From NCBI RefSeq assembly GCF_024713975.1, contig NC_091096.1, positions 8,194,001-8,258,000 on the forward strand: a DNA stretch of 64,000 nt, given 5' to 3'. Under the pieces are notes generated by a model. That model was not told the origin of the DNA and did no database searches. It was given only the letters and a program-made list of their open reading frames with translations. This DNA comes from Paralichthys olivaceus (lineage: Eukaryota > Chordata > Actinopteri > Pleuronectiformes > Paralichthyidae). This document shows, in pieces, positions 46,355-58,900 of this stretch. Numbering within the stretch: position 1 is the first letter of the stretch; the number at the start of each line of letters is the position of its first letter. The position numbers were made by a program, and so were the translations under genes.

Positions 46355-49262
46355 ATGGGCCATCTTCTCTCGAAAAATGGTTACCGCCTGAAGAAGAGGA
46401 CACGCAAGTTGCATCACAGAAAAAAGAAGAAGAGGAACTGTTTCCTGCAAGGGCCTTGTATGCTGTGCTTCATCGTCCACAGCAACAGCAGCAGTCTCGA
46501 CGACGACAGCAACCATTTGGAGGTTGGCGTCAACGGCAGCGGCTGCCATCTCAACAGTGTCACTGGAATCAGCGTCCCCGGTGTGGGCGGAGTTGGCATC
46601 GGAGCAGTAGCTGCCTCGAAGCTTGCCGAGCGATACGCAACACTCGCATCTCCTGAGGACTGCTCCAAGTTTCTGTTGTCGTCACGGGAGTTATCTATCT
46701 GGGAGGGCCAAGGCAGGAGCCTCCTATCAGCTGTCCCTGCAAAACTGATTCCACCACCGGCGCTGTTTCGAACTGCTGGGGTGTCTGTGACTGTACCCAT
46801 ACCTGTGCCTGGCTGCACCAGCGACTACACTGAGATGGTAGGGATCTGGAGAGGTGCTGCGCCAACTGTACAACTGTTTTTCTAAGTTTCTCATAAGTCG
46901 CAATAGTATTTAAACTGATTAGTTACTCTACATGTTACCACCTCGTCGTCCCTCTAAACAAAGAAAGCCCTCCTCTTACTTTTTACTGTTGTTTTTTCAA
47001 AGACCCTGTACAGTCATGGTATTAACACCCTTCCTGTGGAATCTGATCAGAGATTTAATCACTCAAACCACTCAGAGGTTGACTGGGATGCATTTGGCCA
47101 AGTTTCTTTTTATCCCACACAGACTCAATCTCAAACACAGTGACACACATCTGTAACTCATGGGTAGAAACAACATAATTTGGTCTTCAAGAATTATTGT
47201 ATGTGATTATTGCAAATAGTGCTGAGAAGTGAGACCTTATAACAAGTGGTCACAGGAGACAAGTGGTCACAGGAGACACAGTCAGCAGTTTAATATAAAG
47301 TGTGAACAGACAAACTAAATGCTGTTCACTTGTGATGAGATTTCTCAAGACGGATGTTAAACCAGGTCTGTAGTATTTTCCTTAACTGAGCAACCAACTG
47401 CAGAGCAGACAACCTGCTTCCTGTTTGCATTGGCATTCACATGACTAGTCTACGAGAATGGTCGTATGATATGCTTTGGTTGTTTGTTGGTTTGGAGATG
47501 ATCTCTGATATGGAGCTCAAAGTCTTGATGAAGATAGTTTTTGTTTTAAAACAGTTTCAAACAAAAACACATTAGTGAGATGTAGCCTTGATTTTCAAGT
47601 TGTAATTTTCTATTCATTGAGGAAAAAGTCAGGAGTGTTCTATTTCATCTGTTCCTATATATGGTGAAGGTTTCTTCACCCTGTAATTCAAAGCTTTTTA
47701 GTTTGACTTGACTGAAGGAAATCTGGGTCCACTTGACGTGTTTGTGTGTTTGTGTGTGTGCGTGTCTGGGTGCAGGTGTGTAAGAGGAAGTGCTCAGAGG
47801 TGCAGAGGTGCACCCCCTGTAAGCAGCCACGCTGTGCCTTCGCTGCCCCTGACGGAGGGCTGGAGAATGGAGGAGTAGGGGGAGGTGGAGGAGAGACCTC
47901 CTCAAACTCTGAAACTGGCCACTGCCACCTTCCCCTCTGTCCACTTCCCTCCTCCTCCTCCTCCTCCTCCTCCTCCTCCTCCTCTTCCTCTGCCTCCTCC
48001 TCTTCCTCCTCACCTGCTGATGGCTGCTGTGGGTTAGGACTTCGTGCTGATTTGCCGCACAGTTCGGACACGTCCCCCTGCTGCCTGCATCATTACGACG
48101 ACTCCCAGGCGAGAAGTTCTGACGCTGCTGACCATTTAAGTATCAACCACCTGCCTTCCTCCATCCTTCTTAAGGTAAGAGCTCCTGAAAGAGTTAAATT
48201 GTCTTTGTGTTTATTGATTTGGTTCCTAAAAAGATTCTAAAATATTTAGCCAAATCTTTACTGAGTAATAAGTTTGTTTTTATCTTTTTTCCCAAATGAG
48301 CCACAGCATCTGAATTGTTCTTGAATGGTTTGTCTTATGTTCATTTCTGTTTATCTTCTCCTGCATCCTCTCAGGTGCTCTCCCACTTAACGGTGAAGGA
48401 GCGCTGCCTGTGTGCCTCTCTGGTTTGTAAGTATTGGAGGGACCTCTGCTTGGATTTCCAGTTCTGGAAGCAAATCGACCTCAGTGGCCTACAACAAGTA
48501 AGCACGCAGGGCAGTGCATGTTTTATCTGGGACCCTATTGTCTTCAGGAAATATTCCAAGTTCATTAGAGTCATTCAGTCTTTACATTTAAGAAATGTAA
48601 TTTACTTCTGTACTTTTTCCTGAACCTTTATAACCAAGAAAAGTTTAGTTTAGTTTCCTCTGACCTCCATCCCTCCCTGTGTTATCTTGTTCTCCAGGTG
48701 AACGATGATCTGCTGGTGAAAATAGCTTCTCGGAGGCAGAATGTGACAGAGATTAACATCTCAGATTGCAGAGGGGTCCACGACCACGGTGTGTCCTCCT
48801 TGGCCTCTCACTGTCCCGGCCTGCAGAAGTACACAGCATACCGCTGCAAGCAGCTGGGGGACATGTCCCTGTCAGCCCTGGCCACGCACTGCCCTCTGCT
48901 GGTGAAGGTGCATGTGGGCAACCAAGACAAACTAACCGATGATGCACTAAAAAAGGTGAGAATAATAAACCTGGGTGGAGACTTTGCTTGTCTGTGATAC
49001 ACCTGTCTCAAATAATATGTTTTATTCCCGAATGAAAACTGAAGTAAAAATCTAATAAAATGCTTCAGGTGAAGTTCTCATGTATTTTGATTTCACATAC
49101 ACTCAATGATTTTCTCCTTTCTGCCTTCAGCTGGGGGAGCACTGCAGCGAGCTGAAGGACATCCACTTGGGTCAGTGCTACAGTATCACAGATGAGGGCA
49201 TGGTGGCCTTGGCTAGAGGATGTCAGAAACTGCAGAGACTCTACTTACAAGAGAACAAACAG
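46355..49262 (+). CDS. fbxl17: F-box and leucine-rich repeat protein 17, first five coding exons
   Basis: FBXL17 is the substrate receptor of an SCF ubiquitin ligase; in mammals it performs dimerization quality control of BTB proteins. Visible CDS exons are 46355-46837, 47776-48174, 48375-48497, 48698-48955 and 49131-49262, all phase 0 and GT-AG, giving 398 codons. The start MGHLLSK and the nearby FLQGPCMLCFIVHS are shared with human. Exon 2 begins VCKRK and CTPCKQPRC, contains a serine run (S14-A-S6) and ends LPSSILLK, opening the F-box, which continues as VLSHLTVKERC...SLVCKYWRDLCLDFQFW. Exons 4 and 5 encode leucine-rich repeats (EINISDCRGV, YTAYRCKQLGDMSL, KVHVGNQDKLTDDAL, DIHLGQCYSITDEGM, RLYLQENKQ). 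The remaining repeats lie outside the window, so this is a partial gene. Confidence 0.95.
47949..48012 (+). repeat. Coding TCC repeat in fbxl17 exon 2
   Basis: A near-pure TCC run encodes 14 serines, then Ala and 6 more serines, in the disordered region before the F-box. On the opposite strand it gives long glutamate-rich frames, which are shadows. Confidence 0.9.
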
Positions 49263-50680
49263 GTCAGTCCAACACCTCTGGTCATATATTCAGCGTTGTG
49301 CTTTTTCTCCCCGCTTTGCCTCTGGGTCTCTGCTCACCCTAAAGTGTCCGTGTGTCTCTGTGTGGCAATTTAAAACAATCTTCAAGGGTGCATTCATCTT
49401 GTATAGGCTGTCCATAGGAGCTCTTCTCAGCTTTATACTACCATCACTCAGGGGTTATAGGAATATCGGCAGAACGTCGTGCTCCTGTCTGTTGCCTTTT
49501 TTAATAGTCTAAGAATTCATGTAGGATTTCAGGTCAAATCTCTATAACTCGTTGTTTTTGTCATAATTTGAGCAACTTCATTATTTTAGATGATTATAAT
49601 CACTGGATGAAAAATAAAGTAAAGAATTTCGCCTTTCCACAGGTTTTTTTTTTCCCTTTGTGCATAAAATCATTGGAGAATATTCATTGAATCTCCTGTA
49701 ACTGGTTAATGTCTGTATGAAAATATTTATTTGCAGACTAATTCCTTAATGACTTTAATGCATAATCCCATTATAACAGCTGGTTTTTATTTTATACATC
49801 CTCATGTGCTTGACCTTAGAAAGCTGAGCTGCCCTTTCTCACTTTTCCCTCCCATCAGATTTCTGGCAGGTACAAACAGAAATTACTTAAAACCACAGCT
49901 AGATGTCACTGGTTTCCAGTTTCTGAAAACCGTCTCCCAGCTGCTTTCTTTTTGTAAACCACAGCTTGTTGATGCTAATGCTGAGTTGTGCATTTTTCCA
50001 CCAAGTCCCGAACCACATATCCTCTTCAACTGTATCGGTCACTTAGTGGTGGATTCTGATACAGAGCGAGAGCACAAGTTTGGCTCATCCGTCTGTAACC
50101 TCCTGTTATTCAGATCTTCATTTTCTCACTAACGCTTTTGTCCCTTTTCCGCTCCTCATATTTCCTTGCAGTCCGTGAGTAATCATGACCTTGATAACTT
50201 ACTTCACTTCAGTTGATAACAATAGTGGAGTTTGTTAAAACCCTATTCATCAACTAAATAGCATATGAAATTAGCATTTATCACAAGGTGAAGGATTAAT
50301 ATTGCTGCTGATAACATTTTAGCGCAGCAGTATCAATTTCAGTCATTTTTCCAAGGTGAGATCACAGCAGTTATTTTAGCTCGCTGTCATTAGGGTGGAG
50401 AGAAACGGCCCGAGCTTATATGGGAGTTGTTATGTCTAGGAGCTGTGGTTGCTTGGCCTAAAATTGTCATTATGTTTGCCAGAAAATGAGTCAAGCCAGA
50501 AACACTTAAATGCTGTTTCTCAGAGTGCATTCTGTCTCTCTCTCTCTCCTTCAGCTTCTCAGGAAAATATATTTAATTTAGTTGCTTTGAACGAAAATGG
50601 TTATAATTACAATTTGCAAATCACGTTGGCAGAATGTGTTGGCACTGGGGGTTCAAACTTAACACATGATTGTGTTTTTC

Positions 50681-50973
50681 ACCTCTGCCGAAGAGGTTAT
50701 GTTTCCCCCTTGTCCTTTTCTTTGTTGGTTGGTTTGTATGTTTATTTGTTTTTAAGCAAGATTACACAAAAACTACTGGATGGACTATCATCCATGGTGT
50801 GGATCTGTTTCAGACTTTCTCACAGTGCTAGATGGGGCGTTTGTTTTTTGAAATTTTCCTGGTTTCCCCTGGAAATTATTTATGGATCTTAGTGAACTGG
50901 CATCTTTGAGTTTGTGCAATTTTTTTTCAGCTTGATTGAATTTACGGGGACTGTTGGGCCTTGGTGGACGTAT
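50681..50973 (+). mobile_element. MITE-like element with CCTCTGCC / GGCCTTGG ends
   Basis: The left end ACCTCTGCCGAAGAGGTTAT and the right part GACTGTTGGGCCTTGG, with 'caaaaactactggatggact' inside, match a very common teleost repeat. Related pieces lie at 14965-15075, 27712-27893 and 42436-42473. Confidence 0.7.
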
Positions 50974-51168
50974 ATGCCCTTCCAGTTTCTATTTAGATTT
51001 TCTCCTCATTTAGACTTCGCCTTCAAATGATACAGGCTGTTGGCTTTCATGGAATAGTTATAAATATTGTATCACATGCTGTATAAAGAATTTAGTAGGT
51101 GATCACACCTCTTGAACTGTGAGGGTCTATCTTCAATGTTATTTCATTCAATTAATGTGAAACGCATG

Positions 51169-51268
51169 CTCTCCTCTCCTCTCCTCTCCCCTCCTCTCCT
51201 CTCCTCTCCTCTCCTCTCCTCTCCTCTCCTCTCCTCTCCTCTCCCTCCTCTCCGCTCCTCTCCTGTCC
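51169..51268. repeat. CTCCT tandem repeat
   Basis: About 15 near-perfect copies of a pyrimidine-only pentamer. Such mirror-symmetric polypyrimidine tracts can form triplex DNA. Confidence 0.9.
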
Positions 51269-53383
51269 TCTTTTGCGGTACAGGGATCCTGTCTGTGTCT
51301 TGCCTAATCAATCACAGATGAGGAAGAGCCTTTCACTCACTGTGATCAGCCCCTCTCTTTCTTCTCCTCCTCTGAAATTGAATAATTGAATCGCTGCAGG
51401 ATGTTTCTGTGTGGTCTTTCACTTTTTCTTTGCCATGTGCACACCCACATACATGTTTTCTGTTTTTCCTTGCCTTCGTCTTGTCGTGGTTGTGGTTTCA
51501 GTTCCATGCTGGAGGGATATTTTTCTCTTTGTTAAGTTCATATCCTGCTCTGTAGATGGTTAAACAGCTTTTTTGGAGGGAAGGGAGATCAGTTGCTCTA
51601 AATAAGCTTGTGTTGCCTTGAGGAAATTTTTAAACACTACTAGCACTAATAATATTAGTCGTAATTCTGCTAATGTTTCTCTGTCAGTATCCCATAAGCC
51701 ACAAAATCATGGTTGTTAGTTGACAGAGGAAAAGTCTGGAAGGGGTGGGAGTCCCAAAGAGCTGTGGAGATTTGTATGGTTTTCTGCAATGATGCAAAAT
51801 GGTGAAATTCCTAATTTGCCTTAATTGAAGAAGAAGGAGTTTCAGGACTACACAGTTTTATTACACAGTATTATCACAGTTATAATCCGGAACTGTTTCC
51901 TTTTTTCATACATTTAATTTCTACAACATAACTAACTTGCACGTACACCAGTCTGTTAAGAAATGCATTAAATGACAGGAACTATCTTTGAGAATTTTTT
52001 TTTAAATGTATATATACTTAATTTCCATCCACTAACATGGATGAGGTGAGGATCATGACCTATACAGCAGCCAGCCACCAGGTGGCGATCAAGATACATT
52101 GTTTTATTCAGTCTACGATCCATATAAACCGGTTTATTTTAACAAATGATAGGTAAAAGTTGCTGATCCGTTCCCGAAGATGTTTCCAACTCTGACTAGC
52201 ATCGTAAAATATTGTTTATAGTCGACAAATTGAAGTTTTCTCTTTCATTGCCTGTTAGCCTGGAGCTAAATCAGCCCAGGGCTGTAGTTAACCCTGGACT
52301 GAGAGTGTGTTGCTGGGAGAGGCCTGTGACTGTTGTCTCTGGATCCCACTGCTTTTGACATCTAGCCTGCATTCTTTATTGGCGTTCATTCAGTATTTAT
52401 GCCACAGTTGGTTATATTACACCAGTTGCCTTTCAAGTCTTGTTTTCATCTTCTGAAGTGTTTTTTTCTCTTCCCCCCCATTCATATTCTGTTCTGTTGC
52501 ACCTCGATGAGCGAAGGCTCTGAGAATAGCAAATTCCCCTTTTCCTCATCTCACTCCTGTTTGCCGTAGGGTGGGGAAGACGCACTCCTGAAAGTTTAAC
52601 TCTGAGTTCTGTCAGTTTCACAGACCAACTGCTGGACGAATTATAAGCTGCAAAACCCTCTTGTCACCCATCTTTCCCTGTTGGTAACTTTCCTTTCAGT
52701 TAAACACACATCGCGGTCTGCAAACATTTTTGCGACAGAAGCACTTTTCCTCTCTCTTATAAAAAAAAACTTTATCTGCTCATCCTGTCTTGTTAAAATC
52801 AAAGTGTGCACTTAATTTTCCTGCAGGGTGATGGGAAGATCCTTCCTCTGGCTCATCTCGAAGACATTATGTCTGCCGGCAGACTCTCTCTCTCTCACAC
52901 ACACACAGACACACACACACACACACCGAGGCTCTGATTATTTACAGTTTTAATTAGTCCAAAATGTGGAAATGTAAGTGGAACTGGAGAGATGACCTAA
53001 CATAGATTAGCATGTGCCCTCAATTTAGGTGTAATTACCACTCTGCATGTACAATCAGAGCTTCTCTCACAAGCCTTCACCACGTTTCCCAGCTCTCTCT
53101 CACCGAAGCGTTTGGAACGCAGGCGACGTGACGGTGAAATGAAACACTGAGAAAGACGAACTGTCAAAGAGAATGGTGTTCTTTGGCCGCTGGTCAGTGA
53201 CGGACGCCTCGTCTTCAGATCCGATTGGTCTGTCTAGCTCACGCCCGGTCCAATCAGACATAATCGCAGATTAAATTGTATATTGACATGAGCAGATTTA
53301 ATTAGCCGGATTAGAGGGAGAGCAAAGGCAAAGGAAGTGATAATGATAGATGTCAAGTTATTATGGGATAGACCTTTTGACAT

Positions 53384-53386
<3 letters not shown>

Positions 53387-53420
<34 letters not shown>

Positions 53421-53444
53421 TAGTTAAAACACAGACACTGTAGC

Positions 53445-53514
<70 letters not shown>
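53387..53514. repeat. Two CA microsatellites
   Basis: CA runs at about 53387-53418 and 53450-53514 are separated by 31 bases of unique sequence. Long minus-strand VCVC frames here are artefacts. Confidence 0.9.
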
Positions 53515-53516
<2 letters not shown>

Positions 53517-54149
53517 GGAGCAACTGAGCTGAATAGCTGCCAGCTGCACTGGAATCTCCTCTGGAAACTTTGTTCACATACTTGACTGTAATTAGAGATA
53601 AACAGAACCACACTGACCAGCCACACAAACATACAACTACACACAGACACACACACACACGCACACACAATACAACAGTGCATTGTCCATCGTCTTTGCA
53701 CAATCTCCCTCAATCCCCCCTGGTCTTTAGAAAGACTTTCAGGATGTTGAATGTCAGTTGTTGCACGATGTATTTATTCAGTATAACTCTTAATGGCAGT
53801 GGATTATGTTTGTCTGAGGGAAAATATCTGCTCCACAATTTTCAATAATTTCCACCACACTTTCATATCATCAGGACGTTTCTTTAGTTGTCTCTCACTC
53901 TCTTTTCTGTCTGTCTCTGTGGATTTGAAGTGGACTTATGTAGGTAGGGTAAAAATGGAATTTACTGTATTTAGCTCTAGAGATATTTTCAGTTTATTTG
54001 TTTGCTAATGCTCAATCAAATAATCTTAATTCATTTCCTCTCTTTGCGTCCTCCATTTTAAATCATTATATATTCATAATTTTGACATCCTCTTGTCCCA
54101 GCTCTATTTTTTCCATTCTAGTTAGTTTAAAAGCACTATGGTCAAGACC

Positions 54150-54560
54150 TTGTTAAGAGCTGAAACAAATATTGATTAATCATTTAATCACTCAACCGTT
54201 TTTTTTTTTTAGCTCAATCGTCTGTTCTTGAATTTGAGAACAACAGTCGATAAAACAACTAAATGTTGACTTACATTCTTGTTTTGGAGCTTTTGAAATG
54301 TACCACACATTCTTTATCTGCTAAGCGATACTTCAACTGCTGATAAAGACCATGTGAGATGGTTTAAAACTCCAGAGCAAGCTGAGGTTAATTCATCAAC
54401 TTAATACTTTTGGTTTTTGGAGTGTTATCCAGACAAACCAAGGTCTTTGAAAGTTATCCTGGACTTTGAGAAATTTAAATCGGCACTCAAATGGAATTTT
54501 AAATGTATTTATTTGATTTTCATCAAAAAATGATCAGTAGATTATTTATAACAACCCTCA
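54150..54560. repeat. Old repeat with GAGCTGAAAC end
   Basis: 'agagctgaaacaaatattgat' followed by TTAAT-rich sequence, with a related reversed motif near 54525-54545, resembles a widespread fish element beginning 'gagctgaaacgattaatcga'. It is strongly decayed. Confidence 0.4.
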
Positions 54561-55679
54561 GTTGAGTTTGTCTCATTAGATTTGAGACAGGAGTTAATTT
54601 TGTGTGGTGATAAACTTTGGTTTTGCAAACTTTCCTTTTCACCTTTACCTCTGGTTACATTCTCAGTGTGTAGTCAAAGCTAACGGCACATTCTTCCCTC
54701 CGATATCCTCCTCTTCAGTGCTCTTTTGAAGAGCCTCCGCATCGATCCCTGTCCCCAAAATACTTCTGTGTGTGTGTTAGGGCTCGTTGCTGATCGGCCT
54801 TTGCCTGAAGAGTAATCAGATGCATTAATGAGCACTGACTTTCGCTTGGACAGCCGGCTGCACTCAGACACAGAAATCGTCAATACGTTCCCTCCGCCGT
54901 CTGCCCGAGAACAAAACAAGTTTTAAAGGGGAAGAGAAAAAGAAAGTCTCTGAAGCAACATTTTCACCTTGCTACGAGGTTTTCTATTCAACATTAGTTT
55001 ACGCCGAGAAAAAAGATTCAGCGTGTGGCATTTCTTCCTCTGACTCTGTCAATAACACAAGTGAAACAGCTTTTTGAAAAGGAAGACAAAGACCTTGGCT
55101 TTTCATGATGCTGTCTTCGATTCTGTGAGTGGCTCATGGAGAGGCTGAGAGTGAATAATACTTGAGAAATGGGACAGCCAACACCGCTGGCTCCCTGTTG
55201 CTTAACAGTGACACGATGCCAAAAACGACAACGCTTATGCCAAAGCCAAATATCTTCATTTGCCTGAACAAAAATGGAGAGCGGTAGAAGTAGTGCTGGG
55301 ATTCCTGCTGGAAATACCTACAGTACACTTCTCTTGGCTGAGTTGAAAATAGTAGAACTGGTGCTAGTGATGTATTTTTTAACAGCAGAAGAAAGATTCA
55401 AAACTTTATTGCCGTGAGCTGCAGAATCGAATTCTTGGTTTGTAAAGTTGAACATAATCTGAAATGATTTTATGAATTATGGGCTTTGGAGTGTTCAGTA
55501 ACTCGATACCTTTTTTTTTTGGAGGGGGGGTAGAATAGTAGCAGCAGTTGTTGCAGTAGTACGTTAAGTTCATAGAAGTCCTCATGTGACGGGGATGGAA
55601 CTCTGACTTTCAGATCAGAACATTTTGTAAAAGTTTGATGTATCTTTTATTAAAAGCATTCACCACTGGTTCATATGTA

Positions 55680-55905
55680 GCACGGTTAGCACTGCTGCCT
55701 CACGCAAGACGTTTGAATCCCAGTTCACACTTCCTGGTTCAGTGTTGAAAGCATGACACATTTCTCTCTGTGTTGAGTTTGCATGTTCTCCCCTGTGTTT
55801 TTTGCGTGGGTTTTTTTTGGGGTAATTTGTCCCACAGTCCAGAGATTAAGTTACCATAGGTGCACATGTTAAAGTGAATTAATGTATGTCGGTTCCTTTT
55901 TATTA
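55680..55905 (+). mobile_element. tRNA-derived SINE
   Basis: 'gcacggttagcactgctgcc', 'gtttgaatcccagttc' (B-box-like) and 'gagtttgcatgttctcccct' repeat the SINE family found reversed at 35381-35575. 'gtcccacagtccagagatta' is its usual downstream part. The copy is diverged. Confidence 0.8.
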
Positions 55906-58900
55906 TCATTGCCCCTCTAGTGTTTAATGCATGGGTGTTATAGTTGAAGTATGTCTGTGTATCTGTTGCAGAACTTTGACAGGAGGATGTTTCCTCTTCT
56001 GTCTTCATGACAAGAATCAAATCTTAATTTCAGCCCTAACATTACCGACTAAACAGTTATTACTGAGCAACTCCTCAAAAAGGTAAATTATCAGTTACCC
56101 CAGGACGTACCCCTGATGAATACTTTCAGCAAGTGAAATCAGGAATTTGTTTAAATTGTGTATAAAATTAAAACAAAGACAAAAAAATGTTGTTTTTATT
56201 CCAGAATGCTAAACAAGAAATATACAGTTTACATTTTGACAAATGCACTTTACATACTTATTGCATTTGTGTGCCCTTGTGGTTTAAGACATAGTTACCA
56301 CGGTCATGAACCCTTTTTCTTTTTTTGTACAGTCACAGGTATAAATACATAAATGACACAATCTTTAATACTAAATATAATTTTTATCCATATGACTGAT
56401 TTGTTTCGGGTTGTTACTAGCTGTCTCTTGAGTTAAATATTCTACCCTGTACAGAAGTAAAGTGGACAGTACTGTTCCAGTCCTCTTACTTGCTGTTCAT
56501 GATTTTCACCTGCAGAGGGCGTTGTAGGATTGACTAAAAGCAAACAAGCAGCCAAACGCAGCTGAGTGTCTCTGCATACATAAAAGATCTCATGACCTTT
56601 GTAAAAACCTATGTATAATAATATATATTTGAGTGACACTGTTTTTAGTTTCTCTGTTGTGGTTTATGTGAGAGGTTTTACAGAGGCACGTTCACAGGAA
56701 GTAATTTCAACTCAGTTTAATTTGGAGCAGAATCTTTTATAACCAGTTGACATTAAGGTTTAAATATTTCCTTGCACAAATATAATTGTGCAAAGTGGCT
56801 GCCCGCTGTTTGTACCTCAGGTCCTTTCAGTGACATGTAATTGATGTTAGAATTTGAATACTATTGAAATTAAAATAAGCATCTCTCAGTTGTAGCCAGA
56901 AACTGTGAATGGCCTTTCGCAGCGGTGATAGTACAAAGGCCGTAATCTTTCAGCAGTTGTACATGTAGCAGCACATGACGTTATCAAGCATTCGCCCACA
57001 GCTACCAGACGACCAGGAAAAGCACTGAAGAATGTTAATGTTAATGTGACTTCCTTTTCTTTTTCTGTCTCTGTTCTTCGCTTTTACTGCCCGAGCACAC
57101 GGGGGGACGACAGCCTGACATGGGGATAAAGCTGAGATGAAACCCACGTTCTCTTTTCTTGCTTGAAACCTTTTCTTCTTACTGGATGGAGAGTGTGAAG
57201 GTTTTGCAAAATTGATCCTGCCTTCCGGCTCTTAGCACACTGCTTTTAGATTTTATTTTTAAAGCTGAAAGTTTGTCATAAAATGGAATAAATAAGTACT
57301 TATTTTAAAGTTGAAATTAAACAAGGGAGTATAAGGGAACAAAGCGTGATGATTAGATGTGTCATTAACCAATAAGGTAATAATAATACAGTATGTATGA
57401 CGACGATAAAGACTTTAGCTGCAGCAGCAGATGCAATGAATAATAAACCAAATACGAAAGTGATCAATGATTTAATCGAAAATGAAAGTGAAGTGTCAGT
57501 TCCTCTGTTTTCCTTCAGTTGAGCCATTTATGACCTAACATGAATTATTAAACTTAAAGTTCAGTTACAGCTTCTCTGAATTTGACATTTTGCTCGTTCA
57601 TCACCTCTGGTTGCCAGCAGCAACCTGAAAAGGTTTTGGCAACAAAATTCAGCCAGAAACTTTTTGTCAGTTGCTTTTGCCAAAAGAAAAGAAGAAAGAA
57701 TTGGCGCAGATTTCAATTCTCTGGAGGGCCAGTGGCGGGCTCTGACCTGGCCTGTGTTTAAATTGCTTAAGAGGCCTTGTGTTTATCCACCTCCAGACAG
57801 CAGTGGCTTCTGACACCCAGCCAGGGACGTCACTATGATTCATGGCCCTTTCCGACACCTCGCTCACGCCTATACTCTTCTTAATCTCTTTGCGCTCTCC
57901 TTCTCTTTCTCTCCCTCTCCCTCTCTCTGATGAGTTTTCCTTTTGTTTGAGAAGGGCAGAGATGATGTCATCATTTAAAGCGGAAGCCTGAAGCCAGGAC
58001 GGAGGCTCCGTCTCTCGCCCAGCGGACCGCTCTGTACGTATCATGATGAATGGTCCTCCTCTGGGATTCACTTCAGTCCTGCTCTATGGAGAAAAGACAT
58101 AAGTGTAAAACAGGATGGAGGATTGAGAGAGAAAGTCTACCTGTCTTCTACCTGTCATCTTTTCACGCCCAAGGTCCCACTACTCATCCCATCCCTCTCC
58201 TCCTCTCTCAAACAAGCCATGTCCTCCCTCTCTTTTCCTCTCTCCTCCCTCTGTCACCCTCTCCTCCTGCTGCCTCTGTCTCTAATTTGACTTCATTAGC
58301 GATGACTGAGTTGTGCGTCTGCGTGACTGTCGATAGGTGTTGCGCGTCTGTTTGTGTGTATGACCCATCCCCTCCTCAGCATTTCCCAGTGTCACCCCTC
58401 CACCAGACGTCACCCTTCTGCCTCCCATCCTGTAATGCATCGGGGGCAGTGATAGCAGCAGCGGTTCAATACTCGGGGTAATGAATGTGTTTAATAAGCA
58501 CAGTGGGTCGATGGGCTTAATGAAGGTGTGACAGAGGATGGGCCTGGAGAATGCCGCTGGAACGAGGCACTAACGAGCCTCTGGGGTTAACAAGGTCACG
58601 CTGTAATCGGGATTCCCTCACCTGCACAGTTCCTGTCTGTCTCCTTCGCTCGGGTTTTAGCCGCTGCTCCACCTCTCACGTGCGGCCTGTTGTTTTTCTT
58701 CTACCTTTTTTGGGCATTTTCTGCCGGTAAAGCAGGGAAGCAGGGGAATGACATGCAGTTAAGTGTCTGGTTGACTGGGAACTGGGCCCTTGCTGCTCAC
58801 GTGCTATTTTCCCTAACCGTTCGGCCATCAGGTCGGCCTCTGCCTTTTCTTCGTTCTTGTTCAGTACTGTACATTCTGTTTGTCTCTGAGAGGTTTTTAT

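Noticed and set aside
47244-47278. Tandem copy of a 17-base unit (aagtggtcacaggagac)
   Set aside because: A simple two-copy duplication in fbxl17 intron 1 with no wider structure.
47645-48071. Minus-strand frames rich in Glu or Arg, up to 127 residues
   Set aside because: They are shadows of the TCC serine run in fbxl17 exon 2, which lies on the + strand with clear family similarity.
53234-53713. Long minus-strand frames made of repeating Val-Cys
   Set aside because: They are translations of CA/GT microsatellites, not genes.
57667-58481. Overlapping frames of more than 130 residues on both strands
   Set aside because: Low-complexity CT-rich sequence with no family similarity; intronic.
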